Assembly: GCF_000599865.1 (NCBI RefSeq)
Contig: NZ_JHAC01000014.1
Span: 1-27,039, forward strand
Source: Deinococcus phoenicis
GTDB taxonomy: Bacteria; Deinococcota; Deinococci; Deinococcales; Deinococcaceae
Length of the DNA stretch: 27,039 bases
Direction: 5' to 3'
The position numbers were made by a program, and so were the translations under genes. Under the pieces are notes generated by a model. That model saw only the letters and a program-made list of their open reading frames with translations, did not search any database and had not been told where the DNA came from. This document shows, in pieces, positions 17,957 through 25,498 of the stretch (its first letter is position 1; each line of letters starts with the position of its first letter).

Positions 17957-19282
17957 ATGTCTAGCTATTCCGTCCTTAAACAAGAACTGGTGGAGCGGGG
18001 GCGGCTTTCAGGGGTATTCCTCGAAGCAGTGGACGGCCTCGCCTGTCAGAAGCTTTGGCAGGCACCCCCTTCACTTCCAAACTATGAACCTTTGCTGATC
18101 GAAGCCAACCTCGAAAGCCTCTGGCATCTTCTAGAACGATGTCTGGCCTATCGTAAAGAGGCCCGCGAGTTGGAGATTCTGGCCGTGAAAGCTGCTGCCG
18201 ACTACGACCTTTATCTGAAGTTGTCTGAACTCGACCGACAGCAGGAACTCCTTAAATTGCGTGAACCGCAGCACGAGGTTGCTGAGCGGACGCAACGCGC
18301 CGCTGCCCGCACATTCGGTACCGATGGACCTCTCCCAAACGGATTTCACACGCTGGCTCAGGGTCAGGCGGAGGAGCTGACTCTAGACCGCACAGCCCTG
18401 ACGGAAGAACGTCAAACTATTACGGAACGGTTCCGTGAGCAGCGCGCTTACGAGGATGCTTACCAGGCTCGACACAGCGAGTCTGGGAATGCCCATAACT
18501 ATGCAGAGCGTCGGGACTGGCTCTACCGGTTGCTGTGTGAAGACCTCGCCGAGGCCATTGTTCGTGCTGAGGCTATCCATGCTGGACTTGAGGTGGTGTA
18601 TGACCAGCAGGCACCCTTGCCCACCCCCGATCCTGTCCTTTATCTGGATGAACTGGTGATATGGGCACGCCGAGTGACCCGATTTGTCGAAGCCGAGGCG
18701 CAGCATGAGGCCAGCTTTGATCTGACGGTTCCGCTCACCCAACCCTGGGGGCCGGGTGCCTCAGCGTTGGTGCCCTTTGACGACTTCAAGGCAGCACTCA
18801 ACAAGGCCCAGCAGAGCAACACCCCCGTCGAATTGACCTTTGACCTCGCTGGGGTGTTGGTCGGGTTTGAGCGGATCAGACTCCGCGCCGTGGGCCTGGC
18901 CTTCGGCAATACCGTGAGTATCCTTCCGGGCAGTGGGGTGGACCGTGACGCGACGGCCGATAGCTATTCGCGGCTACGCGCCACCATCTTCACGCCAGCG
19001 CAGAAGGCGGCTGGAGGTGGCCCTCGCTACCATCGCCCCCCCATTGTCTTAGGAAATGTCGCTGTTTTTGGGGTTGGCGGTCCTCTGGCCGTCGAGTCTG
19101 GGCCGGTCCTTCAGAATGTGGACCCGCGTGGTAAATGGCGGATGCAGTTGGAACCGAGAATAGCCTACAAAGATCAGAGAGCAATAGATGTCTTCACGGG
19201 ACCAGACAAAGACCGTCCGCTGCTTGATCTCAAACTGCATCTGCGCTTGGCTGTAGCGAACGCAAGCGGGGGGTGGTCATGA
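17957..19282 (+). CDS. Tc-toxin-A-subunit-related protein (tentative)
   Basis: The ATG follows a GGGAGGGG ribosome-binding site and gives 441 aa. Residues 1-190 are mostly helical and charged, with coiled-coil-like stretches (AYRKEARELEILAVKAAADY, LDRQQELLKLREPQ). From about 195 on, the layout resembles the C-terminal region of Tc toxin A subunits and related proteins: YAERRDWLYRLLCEDLAEAI, then LDELVIWARRVTRFVEAE, then a beta-rich part with FERIRLRAVGLAFGN, YSRLRATIFTP, VAVFGVGGPLAVESGP and WRMQLEP. I base this on pattern memory only. No pore or TcB partner is seen here. No signal peptide or TM. It overlaps the next gene by 4 bp (ATGA). Confidence 0.7.
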   Translation: MSSYSVLKQELVERGRLSGVFLEAVDGLACQKLWQAPPSLPNYEPLLIEANLESLWHLLERCLAYRKEARELEILAVKAAADYDLYLKLSELDRQQELLKLREPQHEVAERTQRAAARTFGTDGPLPNGFHTLAQGQAEELTLDRTALTEERQTITERFREQRAYEDAYQARHSESGNAHNYAERRDWLYRLLCEDLAEAIVRAEAIHAGLEVVYDQQAPLPTPDPVLYLDELVIWARRVTRFVEAEAQHEASFDLTVPLTQPWGPGASALVPFDDFKAALNKAQQSNTPVELTFDLAGVLVGFERIRLRAVGLAFGNTVSILPGSGVDRDATADSYSRLRATIFTPAQKAAGGGPRYHRPPIVLGNVAVFGVGGPLAVESGPVLQNVDPRGKWRMQLEPRIAYKDQRAIDVFTGPDKDRPLLDLKLHLRLAVANASGGWS

Positions 19283-19881
19283 GTTCCTGGGACGGCTTTA
19301 CACGGCTTGTGGAGCCACCAAGGTCACGAACTGCATCTGTGTCCTCAGCTCGGGGCCTCGTAAATGCAACTCCATCTGGTGCTGCTTTTGATCTACACTA
19401 TCAGTATAGACAGTTCCAAGAAAAAAAGTCTGCAATCGAACATCTTCGCCGTGAGATCACTGTACAGATCATCAAGGAACAGGTACAAGAACAGTTGTCT
19501 CCAGGCCAGAGGACGCATCTCATTTTTGAGAACACCAAGGACGGGGGCATCAAACTCAGGGGTATCATGGAGGGAAAACACCCAGTCTTAACGGAGACCG
19601 GGACTCGTGTGGAGTCCGTCAGACGACCCAGCCTTAACGAAGTGATGGGCCAGTGTTTGACCAAAGAAGCAAATGGTCAAACTCCAGAGGACCAGAAGAA
19701 GTTCGAGGTGCGTGTCTCCGAGAAAGTCTCATCGTATTACAAGCTGAATGAGGGACGAGATTATGAACGTGAACGGGAGGAAGCTGAGCAGGAGATGCAA
19801 AAGCTGCTGCAACCTCCCCCTCCCCCGCCTCTCAAGTCGCCTGAGACAACTCAACCCAACCCTCACTTACAGCAGAGATAG
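19279..19881 (+). CDS. Coiled-coil protein with proline-rich C-terminus, unknown function
   Basis: I take the ATG at 19279, which overlaps the upstream stop (ATGA); a start two codons earlier at 19273 (GTG) is possible. The 200-aa product has a polar N-terminus, a charged helical stretch (FQEKKSAIEHLRREITVQ and onward), a middle domain, and a strongly charged late helix (DYEREREEAEQEMQKL). It ends in a PPPPPP run and a Pro/Gln/Thr-rich tail. There is no signal peptide or TM helix. It is the last gene of the disrupted cluster and likely works with the Tc-like protein. No family is recognised. Confidence 0.65.
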   Translation: MSSWDGFTRLVEPPRSRTASVSSARGLVNATPSGAAFDLHYQYRQFQEKKSAIEHLRREITVQIIKEQVQEQLSPGQRTHLIFENTKDGGIKLRGIMEGKHPVLTETGTRVESVRRPSLNEVMGQCLTKEANGQTPEDQKKFEVRVSEKVSSYYKLNEGRDYEREREEAEQEMQKLLQPPPPPPLKSPETTQPNPHLQQR

Positions 19882-19939
19882 AGGTTGAAGCTGTACTGCT
19901 CCCGCTTTCCATCTGCGACAGGAACGGGCTACCTCTTTG

Positions 19940-20872
19940 TCACGCACTGTCCAGCACATCCGGCAAACTCGCGGCAGTGGCCGCCAGCCGGTTCTTGTTA
20001 ACCCGCGTGTAAATCTGGGTGGTAGCGATACTCGCGTGCCCCAGCACTTCCTTCACGTCCTCAATGCGGCGGCCTGCATCCACCAGAGCCGTGGCATGGG
20101 CGTGCCGCAACTTGTGCGGCGTACTCTGCTCGGGCCGCAGTCCCGCCCGCTTACCTATGCGCTGCATCGCGGCCTCGATGGTCCGCACCGGGAACGGTTC
20201 TCCAGCGTTCTTCCCCGTCAGATGGCTGAACACATACGAGCTGGTGGCGTGCCCCTGCGTACGGCGCACCCGCAACCACTGATGCAAGGCACGCTGCGCC
20301 GTCGGGCTGAGGAACACCTGGCGCTCTTTGTTCCCCTTCCCAATCAGCCGCACACTCACTGGCAGCCGGTCGGCGTCCAGTTCAATGGCCGAGAAGGTCA
20401 GGGACAGGGCCTCACTGATCCGACACCCCGTCCCGTAGAGAAAGGCCAGGACCGCCCAATCGCGCAGTCCCTTCGCGTCGTTCGACTGCTCGCGTGCAGC
20501 GATGAGCAGCCGAGACACTTCGCCATTCGTGAGGGCTTTGGGCAGCCGGGCCGGGAGCTTGGGGGTCTTGAGTTCGGCTGGCCCGGCCTGCATCTTCAGT
20601 CCTTCGACTTCCGAGAGATAGCGCCACAGCTTCTTCCACGCGCTGACCAGGCGGCGGGCGCGGGCCGGGGCGGGCTTGTGGTGCCCCATGTAGGCCCGGA
20701 GATCACGGGCGGTAACGGCCTCCCACCCCTCCAGCGCGGGCCGCTCCTGCCCAAGCCATCCGGCGAGCTTCAGGCAGTCATGCCGGTACTGACGGGCCGT
20801 CGCGGGACTCAGGCCCTCCTCCTGGGTCAGGTAGCTCTCGAAGGCCGGGATGAGAGAGGGCAGGGTACTCAC
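19940..20872 (-). CDS. XerC/D-like tyrosine recombinase
   Basis: This 310-aa protein has an N-terminal SAM-like core-binding domain (about 1-105, with LSPATARQYRHDCLKLAGWL) and a full catalytic domain: Arg151 (TGCRISEAL), Lys179 (GKGNKER), His253 and Arg256 (PHKLRHAHAT), His279 (LGHASIATTQ) and Tyr288 (IYTRV). Length and plan match XerC/XerD. On a small circular replicon it probably resolves multimers to monomers, although an integrase role is possible. Its GTG start at 20872 overlaps the stop of the beta-CASP gene (GTGA), so the two proteins are made together. It is not closely similar by eye to the transposon's recombinase. Confidence 0.92.
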   Translation of the reverse strand: MSTLPSLIPAFESYLTQEEGLSPATARQYRHDCLKLAGWLGQERPALEGWEAVTARDLRAYMGHHKPAPARARRLVSAWKKLWRYLSEVEGLKMQAGPAELKTPKLPARLPKALTNGEVSRLLIAAREQSNDAKGLRDWAVLAFLYGTGCRISEALSLTFSAIELDADRLPVSVRLIGKGNKERQVFLSPTAQRALHQWLRVRRTQGHATSSYVFSHLTGKNAGEPFPVRTIEAAMQRIGKRAGLRPEQSTPHKLRHAHATALVDAGRRIEDVKEVLGHASIATTQIYTRVNKNRLAATAASLPDVLDSA

Positions 20873-22506
20873 ACCGTCACCTGCTCTTCCTTATCGGCCA
20901 TCCCAGCCAGCGCCTCGGCGTCCTGTTCCCGCAGCTTGATCCGGCTCAACTTGCCGCGCAGCACTTCCAGGGTGTAGTCGCCTTCCCCGAAGAGGGACCC
21001 GTCCAGGTCAGCAGGCAGTTTGAGGCGGACCTCATGGGTGTCGCGGTCATAGGTCACGCTGACCGTCGCCCGCGCGTGGCGCTCCTTGAGGGCTTCGAGC
21101 TTCTTCGGCGCGGTGTTCATAAACGTTCCCCGCCGTCGGCCACTGTCTTGAAGGGACACCAGCTCCCCTGCTTCCGGCAGGCTGACCTCGTGCTTGGTGT
21201 TCAGATACCCGGCCATGTTCGCCCGCGCCCGGACCTCGCCGTGCGTGAGAATCACCTTGCCCGGCTGGTAGCGGGCAATCATCCCCAGCAGCCCGCCCCG
21301 GTCGGCGTGGGCCGAGAGGTAGAAGCGTTCCACCCGTGAGTAGGCAGAGACAGGTTCCAGCCCCCCCTTGCCGTCGGGCAACATCACCTCGCCACCTTGC
21401 TGGAGTTCCAGCAGTCGCCGCCCCGGACTCTCGGCGTCCTGGTAGCCCACCACAAAGAGGGCATTTTCCGGGAGCGGCAACCAGGCCCGCGCGTACTGGG
21501 GACTGGCCCCGGCGTGCAGCATTCCCGAGGAGGCAATCACGATAGCCGGGCGGTCCGAGGCCAGGATGCCTTCCCGCTCGCGGCGGTCCTTGACCAGGTT
21601 CACCGTTCCTGCCAAGAAAGGCCGCTGCCTGCTGACCTTGCTGCGGTTCTGGAGGGCTTCCGGCAGGAGCGGCAACATCTCCTCGTAAGCCTCGGTGATC
21701 CCCCGCGTCAGACCGTCCAGGTGGATGGGCACCTGGGGGAGCAGTCCTCCCGCCATCGCGGTCTGGAGAATCTGGGTGATCTCCTGCGCGCGGCCCAGGG
21801 CAAAGGAGGGAATCAGCACCCGGCCCCCACCCCGCAGCGTCTCGCCGATGGCGGAGACGAAGGTGCGGACCTGCTCCTTGCGGCTGGGCAGCAGGGTGTC
21901 GCCGTAGGTGCTTTCCGACACCACGGCGTCCACTTCAGGCACGGCGTTGGGGTGCGGGAGCCAGGCCGCGTCCACCACCGGCGTCGCCACATTGCTCACG
22001 TCGCCGGTATGCAGGACCTGACGGTTCCCGCTGCGGATCAGGACACTCGCGGCCCCCAGCAGGTGCCCACTGGGGAGCAGCTTGAAGGCGAAGCCGTGAT
22101 CCTTCACCCACTCAAAGTACGGAACGGGGCGCAGGCGTTCCAGCGTGCGTTTCATCTCGCCGGGGGAGAAGAGGGGGAAGCCCTGGGCGGTGCTGACCTT
22201 GAGGGTGTCGCCCAGCACCAGGGCCGCGATGCGGGCGGTGGCCTCGGTGCAGTAGATGGGCAGATTCGGGAAACGCCGAATTACCACCGGCAGCGCGCCC
22301 ACATGGTCCAGGTGCGCGTGGGTGAGGATCATCGCGGTGGGGGGATGTTCGGCCAGCCGTTCCAGGTGTGGCAGGGCCGCCTCACCGACCTGACCGGGCC
22401 GCACCCCTGCATCAATCAGTAGATTGCCCTCCTTCAGCAGATACAGGTAGGAACTGGCACCGACCTCATCGGTGCCGCCCAACCCCAGGAAATGCAAGTC
22501 GCTCAC
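20869..22506 (-). CDS. Beta-CASP metallo-beta-lactamase nuclease
   Basis: This 545-aa protein starts at GTG 22506 (MSDLHFLGLGGTDEVGASS). The MBL core has LTHAHLDHVGALP (zinc-binding HxHxDH), LPSGHLLGAAS and HTGDVSN. The beta-CASP insert has SESTYGDT, GGGRVLIPSFALGRAQE, IVIASSGMLHAG, then FYLSAHADRGG and LTHGE. This is the plan of CPSF73/RNase J-like enzymes that cut RNA, and of SNM1-type DNA nucleases. A C-terminal ~90 residues form an extra domain. Translational coupling to a tyrosine recombinase is unusual and may mean it acts on DNA or on a plasmid-encoded RNA. Whether the substrate is RNA or DNA cannot be told from the sequence. Confidence 0.92.
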   Translation of the reverse strand: MSDLHFLGLGGTDEVGASSYLYLLKEGNLLIDAGVRPGQVGEAALPHLERLAEHPPTAMILTHAHLDHVGALPVVIRRFPNLPIYCTEATARIAALVLGDTLKVSTAQGFPLFSPGEMKRTLERLRPVPYFEWVKDHGFAFKLLPSGHLLGAASVLIRSGNRQVLHTGDVSNVATPVVDAAWLPHPNAVPEVDAVVSESTYGDTLLPSRKEQVRTFVSAIGETLRGGGRVLIPSFALGRAQEITQILQTAMAGGLLPQVPIHLDGLTRGITEAYEEMLPLLPEALQNRSKVSRQRPFLAGTVNLVKDRREREGILASDRPAIVIASSGMLHAGASPQYARAWLPLPENALFVVGYQDAESPGRRLLELQQGGEVMLPDGKGGLEPVSAYSRVERFYLSAHADRGGLLGMIARYQPGKVILTHGEVRARANMAGYLNTKHEVSLPEAGELVSLQDSGRRRGTFMNTAPKKLEALKERHARATVSVTYDRDTHEVRLKLPADLDGSLFGEGDYTLEVLRGKLSRIKLREQDAEALAGMADKEEQVTV

Positions 22507-22551
22507 GGCCTCACCGGCAGCGGCGAGAGGAAGTCCTGATCCTTGACCATC

Positions 22552-23019
22552 TCAGTTCATCTCCCCGGAGTCGCGCTTCTTCTGGGCGGGCGTTTGCGCC
22601 TCCCAGGAATCCAGGTGTAACAGGTCCGCGAGGGGTTCCGCAAAAGGCCACGAGCTGCGGCCCTCCTCCGGCGTCCAGAGGTGCGGCGCGGCTAGGTTGC
22701 GAGCCAGATAGTCCGTCTCGGACCACTCGCCCCACTCCTCTGCTTCCAGCACCTTCACTCCGATCTGCCCGCTGTACTCGTCAGGGGTCATCCCCTCGGC
22801 GGTGATCTCCAGCACAAGACGGCGTTTGCCGTTCCTGGCAGCCGTGTTCCAAAGTCGGGCCAGTCCCTCCGGGTGCAAGCCGCCGTAGGTGCAGCCCTCG
22901 GAAACGGTGCGGCTCCGGCGCACGGCCTCCTCGACCAGGGCCAGGGCTTCCTCAGGGCTGTGACCTGCACCTTCAAGCAGTTTGGCTATGGCAAGGGTGG
23001 CCGGGTCAGGCTTGGACAT
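22552..23019 (-). CDS. Hypothetical protein downstream of VapBC (155 aa)
   Basis: The ATG at 23019 (MSKPDPATLAIAKLLEGAGH) is preceded by AGGAGG at a distance of 9 nt, which favours it over the longer frame starting at 23055. The N-terminal third is a helical segment with SPEEALALVEEAVRRS. The rest is acidic and Trp-rich (EAEEWGEWSETDYLARN). No family is recognised. It begins 54 bp after the toxin gene on the same strand and may be co-transcribed with it. Confidence 0.6.
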   Translation of the reverse strand: MSKPDPATLAIAKLLEGAGHSPEEALALVEEAVRRSRTVSEGCTYGGLHPEGLARLWNTAARNGKRRLVLEITAEGMTPDEYSGQIGVKVLEAEEWGEWSETDYLARNLAAPHLWTPEEGRSSWPFAEPLADLLHLDSWEAQTPAQKKRDSGEMN

Positions 23020-23073
23020 GGGGACGTTCCTCCTGAGAGGGCGAGAGATCAACATGGGGGGAGTCGTCGCGGT

Positions 23074-23493
23074 TCATGGCATCACCAACGGCAGGGTCGG
23101 ATAGGCGCTGCGGTAGTGGGTGTCATCGAGCGTGACCAGGGTGGCCCCCAGGGACAGGGCGTGCGCGCCGATCAGGAAGTCAGCCAGGATGCGGCGGGGC
23201 TGCCCTCCCCCCGACCTGGCCCTTCGGCGGCCATAGGCGCTGTACGCCCGGCCACACATCTGCCAGATCGCCTCGGTCGTGTTCCAGTCCACGCGCACTT
23301 GCCCTCGCTTCAGAAAAAGGTTCAGGTGGCTCTGTGTATCGCCGGGAGCAGCCAGCAGTTCGGCATAGACGCTGCCATGAATGACCAGGGGCCCGGCTGT
23401 TCGCAGGGTGTTCAGAGTGCTGGAAATCGCAGGTGCGTTCGGTTCAGCGCCAAGCAGCGCACTGAGCACGTTGGTGTCAATACAGGCGGTCAC
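23074..23493 (-). CDS. vapC: VapC-type PIN-domain toxin
   Basis: This 139-aa protein has the PIN-domain acidic set: Asp6 (CIDTNVLSAL), Glu45 (YAELLA), Asp105 (ILADFLIGAHAL) and Asp123/124 (TLDDTHY). VapC toxins are magnesium-dependent RNases, many of which cut tRNA or rRNA. The start is GTG at 23493, overlapping the antitoxin stop (GTGA), so it is coupled to the antitoxin. The AbrB-type antitoxin gene before it completes a type II toxin-antitoxin module, which could stabilise the plasmid. Confidence 0.93.
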   Translation of the reverse strand: MTACIDTNVLSALLGAEPNAPAISSTLNTLRTAGPLVIHGSVYAELLAAPGDTQSHLNLFLKRGQVRVDWNTTEAIWQMCGRAYSAYGRRRARSGGGQPRRILADFLIGAHALSLGATLVTLDDTHYRSAYPTLPLVMP

Positions 23494-23729
23494 TCGTCGG
23501 CATCCCCATCGCGCATCTCACGCCAGAAGGTCTTGGCGTCCTTGGGCAGGGGGGGCAAGGTGCCTATAAAGGCGTCGAAGGGGTTGTCTTCCTCAGGCGG
23601 GACCAGGGTGATGGTGTTGCCCTCGATCTCGAACACCAGACCGTCTCCCTGTTTCAAGCCCAACCGCTCCCGCACCTCGCGGGGCACCGTGACCTGACCC
23701 TTGCTGGTCATCTTAGCAATCACGCGCAT
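23490..23729 (-). CDS. vapB: AbrB/SpoVT-type antitoxin of the PIN toxin
   Basis: This 79-aa protein begins MRVIAKMTSKGQVTVPREVR, the classic swapped-hairpin AbrB DNA-binding domain (about 1-45). Its C-terminal part (DNPFDAFIGTLPPLPKDAKTF) is the toxin-wrapping segment. It represses its own promoter and neutralises the PIN toxin. GGAGG lies 5 nt before the ATG. The inverted and direct TGCGTAAAA repeats in the 206-bp gap upstream are possible operators. Confidence 0.92.
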   Translation of the reverse strand: MRVIAKMTSKGQVTVPREVRERLGLKQGDGLVFEIEGNTITLVPPEEDNPFDAFIGTLPPLPKDAKTFWREMRDGDADE

Positions 23730-23738
23730 CCTGGCCTC

Positions 23739-23762
23739 CTTACAAAATAGTCTAGTGGTAAG
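23739..23762. promoter_or_regulatory. Inverted repeat over the vapBC promoter
   Basis: CTTAC at 23739-23743 and GTAAG at 23758-23762 flank a stretch that holds TATTTT and TAGACT -10-like boxes on the minus strand; TTGATA at 23765-23770 is a -35 candidate at 15-bp spacing from TATTTT. The region is just upstream of the ribosome-binding site and is suited to autoregulation by the AbrB-type antitoxin. Confidence 0.35.
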
Positions 23763-23782
23763 GATATCAAAAATCTAGAGCC

Positions 23783-23806
23783 TGCGTAAAATTGATATTT
23801 TACGCA
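23783..23806. repeat. Perfect inverted repeat TGCGTAAAAT / ATTTTACGCA
   Basis: Two 10-bp arms, 23783-23792 and 23797-23806, are separated by TGAT. The arm core TGCGTAAAA occurs twice more as direct repeats at 23899-23933. It lies in an AT-rich gap between the XRE gene and vapBC and could be an operator or an iteron pair. Confidence 0.85.
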
Positions 23807-23898
23807 AGTTGGACGAAAGGCCCCGTTACCGGATTGCCCTCGTGCAGATCGGTGGGTTCTTCCGACTGGCAGACCTCGGTTCTCAGTGCAGAACGGGG

Positions 23899-23933
23899 AA
23901 GTTGCGTAAAACTCTAAAAAGTTGCGTAAAACT
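23899..23933 (+). repeat. Two 15-bp direct repeats, 20-bp period (iteron-like)
   Basis: AAGTTGCGTAAAACT occurs at 23899-23913 and exactly again at 23919-23933. A 20-bp period places both on the same DNA face, two helical turns apart. With the inverted pair at 23783-23806, four copies of the core TGCGTAAAA lie within 151 bp. This is the kind of array used by plasmid replication initiators, or by cooperative repressors. Confidence 0.85.
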
Positions 23934-23935
23934 AG

Positions 23936-24193
23936 CTAGCTTGGCGAACTGGCGGCGCTCTTGCTGACCAGCCGTTCATTCTGGGGCTTGGTCTTCCAGT
24001 CCACCTGATGCACGTCCACCTTCAGCAGTTCAGCCAGCAGGAGGGCACGGGTGATGCTCGGTTCCTTGCGACCATGCAGGTAGTCGCCCATTGAACCCCT
24101 GGAAATGCCCAAGCCGTCCGCGAGGGTCTGCACAGTGATTCCCCGCTCCTCCCGCCACTGGGCAAGCGTTTTCTTTTCCTGCGTCTTTGCCAT
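23936..24193 (-). CDS. XRE-family helix-turn-helix regulator
   Basis: This 85-aa protein has a Cro/CI-type helix-turn-helix (about residues 17-55): TVQTLADGLGISRGSMGDYL, followed by HGRKEPSITRALLLAELL. A short Ser-rich tail follows. It is probably a small repressor. A leader motif (24211-24230) also found before two other plasmid genes lies upstream of its start, but the TGTACT palindrome of those two promoters is absent. It could bind that palindrome or the TGCGTAAAA repeats just after its own 3' end; the sequence does not decide this. Confidence 0.85.
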   Translation of the reverse strand: MAKTQEKKTLAQWREERGITVQTLADGLGISRGSMGDYLHGRKEPSITRALLLAELLKVDVHQVDWKTKPQNERLVSKSAASSPS

Positions 24194-24210
24194 AGAATCA
24201 CCCCCGCTCG

Positions 24211-24230
24211 CTTTCTCCCTCTGTCAGGGG
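24211..24230 (-). promoter_or_regulatory. Shared leader motif, copy 1 (upstream of XRE gene)
   Basis: On the minus strand this reads CCCCTGACAGAGGGAGAAAG, nearly the same as the leaders at 25387 and 26152. Unlike those, it is farther from its start codon and the sequence right after it diverges (CGAGCGGG instead of GAGCG). Confidence 0.55.
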
Positions 24231-24237
24231 CGAGTGG

Positions 24238-24256
24238 CCCGCCCACAGGGGGCGGG
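24238..24256. terminator. GC-rich hairpin between two minus-strand genes
   Basis: CCCGCCC (24238-24244) and GGGCGGG (24250-24256) are perfect 7-bp arms around a 5-nt loop, followed on the + strand by TCTTTTC. It lies between the stop of the 24262 gene and the XRE gene start. The T-run is on the + strand, the wrong side for the minus-strand gene, so a terminator role is uncertain. Confidence 0.4.
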
Positions 24257-24261
24257 TCTTT

Positions 24262-24753
24262 TCATGAATCGTACCTCACAGGGGGCGTGGCAGCGTGGTC
24301 GTACAGCGGGCGCGTGCGCTCAAGCGCCTGACCCGCAACCCAACCGGGGTAGATCGTGAGGGCCAACTCGACGCCGACCCTGTACCAGGAGCGGCGGGGG
24401 TTGCGGCAACCCTTCGGCACAATCAGGAACTCCGCCCCGTCGTTCGGACTGCCGGGGTGGTGGATGGCCTGCACCCGGCCCTGAAGAGTGCGCCGCCCGT
24501 TCTCACCGCCGTGAGACTGAATCAACAGGGTGAGGGGTGACCCGAGCGGCACGCGGGCGCGCAGGCTGTCATACACCGGAGTTGGTTTCCAGCGGGCGCG
24601 GTTGAAAAACTCGCGCACGTCGTAATGCAGGCCCCGCGCCAGCACCTCGGCGCGGCTGTGTTCGTTGTCGTCGGCCTCGATGTGCTGCACCAGCCTGAAC
24701 AGGTCCTCCATGATGCGGGCGCGGTACTCGTCGCGTGTCTGGGGATAGGTCAT
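24262..24753 (-). CDS. Hypothetical protein (163 aa)
   Basis: The ATG follows AGGAGG by 10 nt. The N-terminal ~70 residues are helical (RDEYRARIMEDLFRLVQHIE, then LHYDVREFFNRARWK). The C-terminal part is beta-rich, with LGSPLTLLIQSHGG and EFLIVPKGCRNPRRSWYRVG. No family is recognised. It is the third gene in a minus-strand run after 25380 and 25124, and may be co-transcribed with them. A role in plasmid replication or maintenance is possible, but nothing in the sequence proves it. Confidence 0.65.
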   Translation of the reverse strand: MTYPQTRDEYRARIMEDLFRLVQHIEADDNEHSRAEVLARGLHYDVREFFNRARWKPTPVYDSLRARVPLGSPLTLLIQSHGGENGRRTLQGRVQAIHHPGSPNDGAEFLIVPKGCRNPRRSWYRVGVELALTIYPGWVAGQALERTRPLYDHAATPPVRYDS

Positions 24754-24824
24754 GGCGTCTCGGCCTCCTGGCGCTGGGAAAGGGCAGCCCCCTGGAGAGG
24801 CCGCCCGACTTGGCCTCCGGCGTG

Positions 24825-25124
24825 TCAGGCTGCCTGGAGGAGGCGGCGGGCGATGGCCTGGGCTGCTTGTATGGTTGTCGGAGTGCCGAAACCGGCGACA
24901 AAAGCCTCGTGGACGATCTGGGCCAGCAGGCTCTCGACCAACGGATGATCCTCCGAAAGGGCAACCAACCCGGCAACTGCCCGGGAAGTCAGCACCGGCA
25001 CGCGGCGCTTGCCCTGGGCGAGGGCATGGTGACGTTCGCGCTCACGTCCAACCAACTCCAGAATGGCGCGCGTGACCGTCGCCTCGTCGGGCAGCGAGGG
25101 CGCAGGGGAGAGGCTAAACAGCAC
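24825..25124 (-). CDS. Hypothetical protein (99 aa)
   Basis: The GTG at 25124 overlaps the 3' end of the upstream gene by 11 bp. The product is helical (EATVTRAILELVGRERERHH, then SLLAQIVHEAFVAGFGTP) and ends AIARRLLQAA. It has no TM segment or known motif. It is coupled with the 88-aa gene and is probably part of its operon. Confidence 0.6.
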   Translation of the reverse strand: MLFSLSPAPSLPDEATVTRAILELVGRERERHHALAQGKRRVPVLTSRAVAGLVALSEDHPLVESLLAQIVHEAFVAGFGTPTTIQAAQAIARRLLQAA

Positions 25125-25380
25125 GGCGGCCCCCGCGCACGGTCAGTGGGTCGTGCGTCTGTTTAGGGCGCTGCACCCCGCACCCCAGCCGGGGGTCGTG
25201 TTCGCCCTTACTCTGGCGAGCGCGCAGCGCGTCCATGTAGGCTTGCACGTCACCGCCGTAATACCGCAGAACAGTGACCCAGAACCCGGCCCGTAGGGTG
25301 GCCTCCATGTGGACGCTGCCGTGCCGCTGGAAGGTGGTCCTCCCCCCGATGCTCCCGCGCTCCGCTGCCGTTCTAGCCAT
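25114..25380 (-). CDS. Small basic hypothetical protein (88 aa)
   Basis: This protein begins MARTAAERGSIGGRTTFQRH and contains GFWVTVLRYYGGDVQAYMDALRARQ. It resembles a small basic protein type I associate with Deinococcus genomes, with a repeat-like GG motif and an amphipathic helix, but I know no function. It has a strong promoter (25419-25447) with an operator palindrome, and the conserved leader containing AAAGGAG. It is the first gene of a three-gene run. Confidence 0.68.
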   Translation of the reverse strand: MARTAAERGSIGGRTTFQRHGSVHMEATLRAGFWVTVLRYYGGDVQAYMDALRARQSKGEHDPRLGCGVQRPKQTHDPLTVRGGRRAV

Positions 25381-25386
25381 GCCTGA

Positions 25387-25448
25387 CGCTCCTTTCTCCC
25401 TCTGTCTGGGGTAACGAAATTGTACTTCTAAAGCAGTACAAAATCAAG
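25387..25448 (-). promoter_or_regulatory. Promoter, TGTACT-N8-AGTACA operator and shared leader, copy 2
   Basis: On the minus strand: -35 TTGATT (25442-25447), a 17-bp spacer, -10 TACAAT (25419-25424). TGTACT (25421-25426) and AGTACA (25435-25440) form a perfect dyad with an 8-nt centre between and over the boxes. The leader that follows has CCCCAGACAGAGGGAGAAAG then GAGCG, including the AAAGGAG ribosome-binding site. The arrangement is nearly the same as at 26152-26213, which suggests one repressor for both genes. Confidence 0.85.
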
Positions 25449-25474
25449 TGTTTTTCTGCGTCATGAAAGGAGAA

Positions 25475-25491
25475 CGGCCCCATTGGGGCCG
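25475..25491 (-). terminator. Hairpin downstream of the 215-aa gene
   Basis: CGGCCCC (25475-25481) and GGGGCCG (25485-25491) are perfect 7-bp arms around a 3-nt loop, followed on the minus strand by TTCTCCTTTC. It begins 7 bp after the stop codon of the 25499-26146 gene and is a likely terminator of it. Confidence 0.7.
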
Positions 25492-25498
25492 CTGCTTT

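Noticed and set aside
23783..23933. CRISPR array
   Set aside because: There are only four short copies with mixed orientation and uneven spacing, and no cas genes.
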